IMG/VR virus record: IMGVR_UViG_3300017730_003160
Span: 1-23,793 of that record
Origin: a virus
Strand: one strand, 5' to 3'
DNA: 23,793 bases
Shown: piece by piece, positions 15,201-22,700 of the stretch
Position numbering within the stretch: the stretch's first letter is position 1
How the letters are laid out: every line of letters begins with the position of its first letter
Notes under the pieces: model-generated
What the model was told of the DNA's origin: nothing
Database searches by the model: none
What the model saw: only the letters and a program-made list of their open reading frames with translations
Program-made: the position numbers and the translations under genes

Positions 15201-18200
15201 TATGACTATTTCGATTCTTATGATGATTTTGGTTGGGTAGCTATGAAGGGAGATGAATATGATACTTCGTCCTCAACTTCTACCAGTTATGAAAATGATG
15301 ATTATGATAATCCTTGGGAGGTTCCATCTTGGAAATTCCAAGGACTATTTGCAGCAGTTGCAAGTTATTACGGACCTCAAGGGAAATCAGTTAATGTTTG
15401 CCCTAATGATACTCCAGGTGGTCAAGGTGGTGGTGTGCTACCAGGAGGCGCACCACAACCTGGATGTGCTTATGCTCCGACAATGAACAGCCCTTATTAT
15501 TATAGTTACGCAAATCAAAGAAGGGTTACGCCAGTTGGACACCCATTTGATCCAAAGTCTGGGAATTTTAAAGATTTTAGAGACGAACTTGGAAGAACGG
15601 GGGATTTAGTCGATGGAACTATTGTAGGTAGGAGAACTAGTATCCCCACGAGAAAAATTATATATTTACATGCAGCAAACCCAAATTTAGGGGCGCCTAG
15701 CGCCAATGTTACTGGTAAACCATTAAGCATAAGTTTAAAAGAAAGTCTTCCAACTGCATTTAATTTTAATAATTTTAAAATAGATTATAGTTTAGGAGAA
15801 GAAGATCAAAAACCTCTTAGTAATGAAAGTGTCACAACCACAGAATATAATAAAAACATATATGGACCCAATGAGATTTATAGAGCTGGTTCTGCTGTAG
15901 GAGCGGCGGGCGGCGCAGTCGCTGATGTTACGCTCTCAAGATTTGATTATGGCACTGGCCCTTTAACCCATAGGGGAGCTACATATTATAGATGGCGAGT
16001 AAGCAGTGTAAATATAACAAATGGTGGCGCAAATTATTCTGATAATGTTACATTAAATTTTAATTCAAATTTACAAACTTATGTAGATCCAAATCCTACC
16101 GTAAATGTTAGTAATGGTGTCGTTCAAAGTGTATCGTTTGCCAATACAGCCGCTAAAGGACAATTCGAAGGAAGTGGTTTCATTTTTGGCAACTACAGCG
16201 CGCATACATATGGTCATTTGTCGCCAGTAGTCACAGCGACAGTTGTTGACGAAAACGATGGAGAAGTTGTAGCAGGCGACCTTTCTTTAAATTTAACTGG
16301 AGATAATACTGATTATAATTATGGAATGAGAAAATACAGTGCTATAGATGGCACTGCAAGCACGGACATCGAATCAGACGGAACATATCAATCAGATTGG
16401 ATGGAAAATATACCATTGGATGCAGATATTGTTCCTTTAATTCATGCTATAACTAGAAGAGAGGTAGACTGTGTTAAAATAACATTAATTATAGAATCCC
16501 TTTATCAACAATTAATACAGGGACAGGATCCATTAGCGGGCGCCACTATAAAAAGGGACGGTTTAGATATTAATTTTTCTGTTTTAACTTATTTTGATGG
16601 AGTGCCAGAAAGTATATATCCGAAGAAGGAAACTAAAATAAATTTCTTTGGAACTGTGACGACTTTCTATGCAGTTGATACCGAAGAAATAGCATTGCCA
16701 TCTTATTCAGAAATTTTAACTGCTTACCCAAATGAAGATTATAAAAGTCTTTCAGTGAAGTATCCTAGAGTGGTAGAAGTTAGAAAAAATGATTTTGAAA
16801 CAAATAGTGTAAGAATGTCTAGGGATGCAAGAGTTTTCCAAGTGGTGGAAGTTATAAAACAAAGTTTTAAATATCCATTTTCTGCAATTATGAAGAGTTC
16901 TGTAGATGCTAGAACTTTTAGAGAGCCACCCAATAAACAATGGAGGCTTAGATTAAAGAAAGTTTTAGTACCTTCTAACTACTATCCTTTAGATATAGAT
17001 GGAAGTGATAAAAGATTTGTGAAAGATGCAAATAGAGTAGGAACTAGAATAGTTTACGATGGAAATTGGGATGGAACATTTAAAACTGCTTGGACTGATA
17101 ATCCCGCTTGGATTCTTTATGACTTATTAATAAATCAAAGATATGGGATAGGTAATAGAATAGATGACTTACAGGATATTAATATATTTAATTTATATAA
17201 GATTGGAAGGTATTGTGATTCAGTAAATGATAATGGAGAGTTTGTTGGGTTAGATGACGGAGTCGGTGGATTGGAGCCAAGATTCTCTTGTAATATAATG
17301 CTTACGGCGTCACAAAACGCGTTTCAAACAATAAGTGACATTTGTACTGTTTTTAATGGCATGGCTTTTTGGGTTAATGGAAGATTAGACTTTTTCGCAG
17401 ACCAGCCAAAAGAGCCAATGACATTTTTTAATAATGAAAATGTTTTTGATGGTATATTTAATTATACAACAACAAATAAGTCATCATTATTTAATGTGGC
17501 GGAGGTAACTTTTTTAGATAAAAGAGATGATTTTTCAGCTAAAAAAGAAATAGTAATGGATGAAGACTCGATGCGACAAAATGGTGTAATAAGAAGAGAT
17601 ATAAATGGCAAAGGCTGCACCAGTAGAGCTCAAGCTGCTAGATTAGGCAGATATATTTTATACACCAATAAACTGGAAAGGGAAATAGTTAATTTTAAAT
17701 CGTCAAGTGAAAGTTTAATGCTTTCTATTGGAGATGTAATAGAAATACAAGATGAGCTTAAAAACTTTGAAGTAAGTTACGGTAAAATTTTAGAAATCGA
17801 AGCGGGGTCTGTAACAATAGAAGACAAGCCAAATGTTAATTCGATATTAACTAATCCTTCTGGGGCTTTTGTGGTCACTCCAACTGGTCAAGATCAACTA
17901 ACTGAATTATATGATCAAGTTCTAGCTGGTGGTTTTATTACAAATAATACATTAGACAATTTATACGATCCACAAGCAGTCAAGTTAGAAGTGACTGGAG
18001 CGATAAGGGTTGATAACAAAATTAAAATAGGTGTAGCAGATCCGAATTTTAGGTTAAATCTTGTACCAACTGGTACATTGATAAATTTAGATTTACAAAA
18101 TAGAAATACACATCAATATCGAGTATTAACTATAAAACCAGAAGAGGATAATTTATATTCAATTACTGCTACAGAGTATAAAAAAGAAAAATTTAATTTA

Positions 18201-19406
18201 ATTGAAACCAAAGAAGATTTTAAAATAGATGAAGAAGATTCATATAATGTAGGCATACCGAATAACACAACAAAACCCCTTAGTGAGCCAAGTGGTTTTG
18301 GAGCTCAAACAGTTCTCGTCAACAGTAGAGAGCAAAATATACAGTTTAATATTACAGGCTACGCAACTGGAAACGAAACCGCTTACCAGTTAACTGTTAT
18401 TTCTCCAAATGGTAAAGTAGATACTCAAATTGTTCCCAAGTCAGAAACGCTTGCACTGGCAGGCCCAAGTTCTAATAATTATTATGTCACCAAAGGAGAA
18501 GTTAAAGATTTAAATAGTTATGGAACTTATAATTTTGAAGTTAAATCAATTAGTTCAAAAGAGATATTTGGTACTCCATCTTCAATAGATTTTACTTCAC
18601 CTCAGACTACATTCAGTCCGTCTTCCTTAGATACCGACGGCGACGGATTAACAGATTATGAGGAAAATGTTATATACGGAACAAATCCAAACAATACTGA
18701 TACAGATTTTGATGGCTTGTCTGACTATGATGAAATTAATACGCATGGAACAAATCCTTTAAATAGGAATACTGATGGAGATTTGATAGATGATGGCGGG
18801 GAACTAACTATAGGAACAGATCCATTAACATTTAATGATCCTAGTGAATTTTACCCGTTGATAACTGGATTCAGAATTAAAGACACAATAAGACAGAGCG
18901 GAGTAGTTGAGTTAGCGTTCGCGAAAGGCGCTTATACCATACATGGCATATTACCGAATGTAAATGGATTATATCAATTAAGCGGAACTATAAACGGAAA
19001 GACAGCATGGGCTGGTGCAAGAGATTACCCAAGGGTGGCAGGAGACACTGCAAATTATATATCAAATAATAACCCATATAAAAACGTTCACAACCCAGGG
19101 TCTGGAATGGTTACTTATGACTCAACAAGTGGTCACTGGAGAATTGAAACTAACCAAACATTTGCGTCAGCATACTTCAGAAATGTACAATTGTGGACTG
19201 GAGGCTCTAATGCAGGGTATCCTTGGGAAGTAACCGATTGGAAACAAGTATCTATGGTAGACAGTGATGGTGATGGCGCTCCAGATTATGAATCCGTTTT
19301 AGATGAAACAAGCGATTCGACGACATTATCCGCAGCTGGTGCCGCAAGCCTCCCAACAATATTTTTCACTTATACACAAGATGGCACAGTAATAGATTTA
19401 TCATGA
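12240..19406 (+). CDS. J: Giant gpJ-type host-specificity tail-tip protein with TSP3 and CBM-like domains
   Basis: 2388 residues, about twice lambda gpJ. The N-terminus has the gpJ attachment motif (MVSEGPIEGFVN, ~67-78). Residues ~500-628 look like an inserted CBM4/9-type jelly-roll. A GGANY-type beta domain lies around ~1250-1345. The conserved J core spans ~1540-1900: PSNYYPLDIDGSDKRF ending at F1593, WDGTF at 1610-1614, WTDNPAWILYDL from W1618, and GIGNRIDDLQDINIFNLY just after. A fibronectin-III-like region is at ~2014-2128. The C-terminus carries TSP3 calcium repeats (DTDGDGLTDYE from 2131, DTDFDGLSDYDE from 2154, NTDGDLIDDGGE from 2177). A ~145-residue terminal domain and a further DSDGDGAPDYE at 2341-2351 follow. 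gpJ is the tail-tip receptor-binding protein; the extra domains probably set specificity. Confidence 0.9.
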   Translation: MRDYILEKYKNRDTLAITGSSDGGGGGTTPNVNQANADRLSAEFARMLPPLANDLLLSSAELTASDMVSEGPIEGFVNNEGLPCPPLEATFLDGTAVAEPSSKKITKQDLIFEKLDGVRSDYKSFVSGELDGYISYLNSRFVHKEPIVISNWIQGRSDINGDYDSAINTYRGGKVGPLQTSDNILNCTPTALKSTIMRWGPGAKGAGGGTDTSEMALAPNEMLYRYAGAGFRKTPYSYRKIYHPNSVINRDDYTSPSYDYVFSEDQPVLYQGSYDFGCSITERGFLNRSFCSRAFFKFIAEPTSSNGDYSNHQKFCATAVRLTGIYDSKFPNGKPGKYTYSLAAQAEPEGLKEPLIDDVVSSINSMGLDYWKPIRFHESYYQLNRSSTSIDVPEDHHSRARRAGKYNKTPKDFSYISGGATQTRKIDDGIVTYNTWNSKRIYVEKDENETDVNGNVIPRTNQNAGNDVMSAGGLPKLVRNIPLVTPQRVHLFSEKLIVMDQTAGSTDTRAYLQEGSLVGVSGNVQRWYKPNKTYRITGSLYFPNDNVKVDSFNFYLVGDSSQGIGGQSIATVGPFKDNNWRDFDFEFTNSGDGNFRKMRFNLKNGNDSTGLTQTGDFIGIKDFTVLEKTLKNEEPGKDPRIAYMNFKAQDFLGTGVTIQGNSYPFNMSPFEKSSEISFALNNVPFDVGDSNALKFLFPKITDFELSTKNIKESITLRTVTNETASCGTKNNDDMKFPFVTGATNSPTIGFQLSEALTNEIEGAFLWPVWLGDDLDPVNNFGSTSSIDTGKLFIDLIEGEDIGFNGVLTSDFYESSKFSKLQSGIEKGYDVFGVITEPPPPFGTPVEFRLEMGSLAGTTQDYGILATNGTSDPHVMEGVYIKTGIDAYYSRHADTDSNLSNSLIDNQRNAWVRVRSQSEGIDTTIDISTPYGATNFVGLKNGVFHDVDGTSLPSTGRNTNNSAFYSEGGTWKCIFDGAIDSTRFDYYPYDYFDSYDDFGWVAMKGDEYDTSSSTSTSYENDDYDNPWEVPSWKFQGLFAAVASYYGPQGKSVNVCPNDTPGGQGGGVLPGGAPQPGCAYAPTMNSPYYYSYANQRRVTPVGHPFDPKSGNFKDFRDELGRTGDLVDGTIVGRRTSIPTRKIIYLHAANPNLGAPSANVTGKPLSISLKESLPTAFNFNNFKIDYSLGEEDQKPLSNESVTTTEYNKNIYGPNEIYRAGSAVGAAGGAVADVTLSRFDYGTGPLTHRGATYYRWRVSSVNITNGGANYSDNVTLNFNSNLQTYVDPNPTVNVSNGVVQSVSFANTAAKGQFEGSGFIFGNYSAHTYGHLSPVVTATVVDENDGEVVAGDLSLNLTGDNTDYNYGMRKYSAIDGTASTDIESDGTYQSDWMENIPLDADIVPLIHAITRREVDCVKITLIIESLYQQLIQGQDPLAGATIKRDGLDINFSVLTYFDGVPESIYPKKETKINFFGTVTTFYAVDTEEIALPSYSEILTAYPNEDYKSLSVKYPRVVEVRKNDFETNSVRMSRDARVFQVVEVIKQSFKYPFSAIMKSSVDARTFREPPNKQWRLRLKKVLVPSNYYPLDIDGSDKRFVKDANRVGTRIVYDGNWDGTFKTAWTDNPAWILYDLLINQRYGIGNRIDDLQDINIFNLYKIGRYCDSVNDNGEFVGLDDGVGGLEPRFSCNIMLTASQNAFQTISDICTVFNGMAFWVNGRLDFFADQPKEPMTFFNNENVFDGIFNYTTTNKSSLFNVAEVTFLDKRDDFSAKKEIVMDEDSMRQNGVIRRDINGKGCTSRAQAARLGRYILYTNKLEREIVNFKSSSESLMLSIGDVIEIQDELKNFEVSYGKILEIEAGSVTIEDKPNVNSILTNPSGAFVVTPTGQDQLTELYDQVLAGGFITNNTLDNLYDPQAVKLEVTGAIRVDNKIKIGVADPNFRLNLVPTGTLINLDLQNRNTHQYRVLTIKPEEDNLYSITATEYKKEKFNLIETKEDFKIDEEDSYNVGIPNNTTKPLSEPSGFGAQTVLVNSREQNIQFNITGYATGNETAYQLTVISPNGKVDTQIVPKSETLALAGPSSNNYYVTKGEVKDLNSYGTYNFEVKSISSKEIFGTPSSIDFTSPQTTFSPSSLDTDGDGLTDYEENVIYGTNPNNTDTDFDGLSDYDEINTHGTNPLNRNTDGDLIDDGGELTIGTDPLTFNDPSEFYPLITGFRIKDTIRQSGVVELAFAKGAYTIHGILPNVNGLYQLSGTINGKTAWAGARDYPRVAGDTANYISNNNPYKNVHNPGSGMVTYDSTSGHWRIETNQTFASAYFRNVQLWTGGSNAGYPWEVTDWKQVSMVDSDGDGAPDYESVLDETSDSTTLSAAGAASLPTIFFTYTQDGTVIDLS

Positions 19407-19777
19407 TAAGGCATTCAATAACAGTTTTACCTCCAAGAGAGCCAAACGTAAAAATTTCTAGTATATTTTTAAATCAACAAATATGTTCGGATTTTAATAT
19501 TTCTAAAAAATTTATTAAAATTAAAAAAGAGAATAATATGTTTATAAAAATACAATTGTTTGATATAGATAATATGAGAAGCGTAGGCATAGATTATCCT
19601 AATTTATTTTTAAATTCTTACATATATGAAGAGGATACCAAGGATTATACAAAAATGTACTTAAAATTTAAGAAAGATGGGGTAATAATAAAACCAGGCG
19701 ACAAAAACATAAAATTAAAAATTAATCTGATAAGGCGAGGTGAAGTAATTGATTATTGTCTTATCGATATAGTGTAA
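19403..19777 (+). CDS. Unknown 124-residue protein between the two gpJ genes
   Basis: It starts with an ATGA overlap on the end of the first gpJ gene and ends 10 bases before the second, so it is co-transcribed with both. Hydrophilic and Lys/Ile-rich, with no signal peptide or membrane span. The second half (MYLKFKKDGVIIKPGDKNIK followed by INLIRRGEVIDY) looks like a small beta-sandwich. An internal ATG (residue 46, MFIKIQLFDI) could be an alternative start with AT-rich upstream sequence. I recognise no family. Placement suggests a tail-tip accessory or a chaperone for one J protein, but nothing in the sequence shows this directly. Confidence 0.6.
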   Translation: MIRHSITVLPPREPNVKISSIFLNQQICSDFNISKKFIKIKKENNMFIKIQLFDIDNMRSVGIDYPNLFLNSYIYEEDTKDYTKMYLKFKKDGVIIKPGDKNIKLKINLIRRGEVIDYCLIDIV

Positions 19778-19781
19778 TATA
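19772..19781 (+). promoter_or_regulatory. GTGTAATATA element before the second gpJ gene
   Basis: The same 10-mer as at 9533-9542. It overlaps the stop of the preceding gene and ends 6 bases before the ATG at 19788. AGG immediately precedes that ATG, too close for an ordinary Shine-Dalgarno. Confidence 0.3.
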
Positions 19782-19787
19782 ATTAGG

Positions 19788-22700
19788 ATGAACAGGGATT
19801 ATTTAAAAAATAAATTAAAAGGTATTCGAGGAGAAGCTACTTTACAGCCGCCAGAAGAGGATAAGGCGTATCAATCTGTTGCATCCATGGCAGTTTTAGA
19901 TTTAATCTCGGAAGGCCCAATTTATGGATTAATTGATGGTGTTGGGAAAAAAGCAAACAATATAACTGTTTTAGAATCCTTGTATTTGGATGATACTCCA
20001 GTATTACCACGAAATACATCTTCGCCGAGAACGGCAGATATTAAGTTCCAAAACGTACAAATGATACGCAGATGCACTAGCGGAAACTTAGCACAAGCAT
20101 TTGCGAACATTAGCGGACATTTGGAATCTGGCGAATCTAAAAATGTAAATAATACATATCTTTCTAATGTTAAAAAAACGGAGTTGGGTGTTGATAGTGG
20201 AGCTTTTTGTCAATATGTAGAAGATAATGGGTCTTTGGGTAATTATGGATTTATACAATATTCATTGTCTGGAATTTTTCCTACTGGCAACAATTCTGCA
20301 GAGAGAATATATAGTCGAATAAATAGAGACGCAGATGGGATAGGTCCGTATAATATAACAGTATTTAATTTAGATGCTTTTTTAGGTGAGACAGGGTCTT
20401 CTTATGGACATAGTTTATACCAAAGAAGCGCTAAAAACTCAAAAGATGAAGTTGTAAATATACCAGGATCTATACATTATGGATATCAGCTTTTTAATGA
20501 TGATAAATTTCCATATGATGCATCTCCATCAAGGCTGGGAACAGTAAGTGGTAAAGTCGGACAACAATTTATGCTAGATGGCTTTTGTGGTGGTGGAATA
20601 ACATTTTTTCATATCGGAGATAATGTAGCAGAAGATAGTAATGGTAATTTTTTAACTGGAAAATTTTTTATACAAAGAGGCTCATCTAATACGAGAGACG
20701 CAATGGAAAGCGGAATAACAAATAACCATGATGTCTTTATGTTTAGCAACGCTAGTGATGGAGGCATTTCATTAGAAAGGCCAACTCCAAACCAAGTATC
20801 CCCAGAAGTGGGTCATTGCGCAGGAAAAATGCTATCACTTGGGTTTGTAAGTGATGCTGATTTAACTTACAACTATGGTAATATTGATTTTGATTTTAGG
20901 GATGGTTTCGAAACGCAACCTAAAATGCAAGGGCACTCAGAAGGAACACAAGATTTTGATATAAGAAAAAAATTATTTGGCCCACTTGAATATGGAAATC
21001 AAGCTAGTCTTGGAGATGGATCTGGGTATAATGACACCAGGCTAGATGCAGACGGTGGTACAATTGCAGATTTTTCGGCTTGGATGTTAAACCCGCCCCT
21101 AGAATCAGATGCATATCCATACACCCACACAATAAAAAGAATGGATGTAAAAAAATGTGTGCCTACTATAGCTGTAGAACAGTTAGGAGATACTATACCT
21201 ACTGGAGATGACGCGGGTGTTCAAACAGCTGCTAGACTTCTTGTTAGTTTTGAACTTGGATTTGAAGGTGGAGTAACTGGTGATGTTGGGACTTTATTAG
21301 CTGCTGGAAATAGTTTGCAATCTATAGCTTTAGGTGAATATAATACAAGAGAAGAAGTTAGGTACTCTGGTATTATCGTTTCTAATTATTTAGATACATA
21401 TTCTTCAATAAGTGATTTGCCGCCTAATAAAAGCTTAAAGCATTTACAAGTGGATGATACAAGTGTACCAGGTTTAACAATGGCTTTAATAGCGGCATAT
21501 GGATATGCTTCTGGTGATTATTTATTTCCTGGAGAAGATTGGAAAGTTCCAAATAGAACTTTGACAATTAGAAAAGAAAGTTATGAAACGGATTCAACTT
21601 TAATACAAAGAGAGTGTTCTATTAGTTATGTCAGTGAGACTATAGGAGAGCCGTTTAGTTACCCGCTTGTTGCGTTGGGGGGTACTATATTTGACGCTAG
21701 AAATTTTGCAACTCAACCAACTAGGGATTTTGAAGTAAGGGGAAAATTAGTTTCAATACCATCAAACTATAACCCATTGAATGCAGACGGCGAAGATAAA
21801 AGATTTATAAGCAACGAATCTTATTATGGAAAAAGAAATATATATAGATTCAATGCATCCGCATCTATACCTCACGCTATAGTTTATCAAGATATAAATT
21901 TAGGAACTAGTAATTTTGAATTTAAAGTAAAGGCAAAGTTTGGCACAAAACATACTTCAACTTCATATCAATATATTTTTGATACTATGGGAGGAGTTAC
22001 AAGCGCAAATAGAATAGGTCTATTCCAAACTGACAATAAAATAAAATGCGCAACTAGAGACGGATCTGCTGTCTTTAAGGAAATCAATGTAGATATATCT
22101 TCTAATAGTGCAAGTGATGTTTTTGAAATTTCAGTTTTACGGGTCGGCCTAAAAATCACTCTTACAGTTAAAGTAGGATCTACTACTGTAGGCACATCTA
22201 GTCTTACAATGAGTAACTCAATGACAATGAACTTTTTAGGAGGTAGTAGACAATTTGTTATTGGAGGAAATGGAAATTCAACTAACACATCTGTTGGCGC
22301 AGGACTATCAACAAATTCAAAAATTGTAGATTTACAAATATATAAAAATAATGAATTAAAACATCATTGGGACGGAACACAAGCTTTTTCAATGAGACAT
22401 AGTAGGCAATTAAATGAAAAATTAGCAGGCTATCACGCTAGTTTAAATGATCCAGGAGCAGGAGATCAAGAGGATACTACCTTTGAATTTGGCAAAAATA
22501 AAGTAAATATTTATAATGGTTTATGGGACGGAACATTTAAGTTAGGGTGGACAGACAATCCTGCATGGATACTTTATGATTTAATGACAAACCCTATTTA
22601 TGGAGTAGGGAATGTAATAGATGACAGAGAAGATATAAATATATTTAATTTATATCAAATAGGTAGATACTGCGATGCCGTAGATGATGATGGTTATTTT

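Noticed and set aside
15240-15248. Ala-Met-Lys at residues 1001-1003 of the first gpJ as a possible biotin acceptor
   Set aside because: The tripeptide is followed by Gly-Asp, not the hydrophobic residue of the usual AMKM acceptor, and there is no surrounding biotinyl-domain pattern. One chance match in a 2388-residue protein is expected.
21968-22288. 106-residue - strand open frame inside the second gpJ gene
   Set aside because: The + strand frame is continuous and aligns with the first gpJ on both sides; the - strand frame has no recognisable features.
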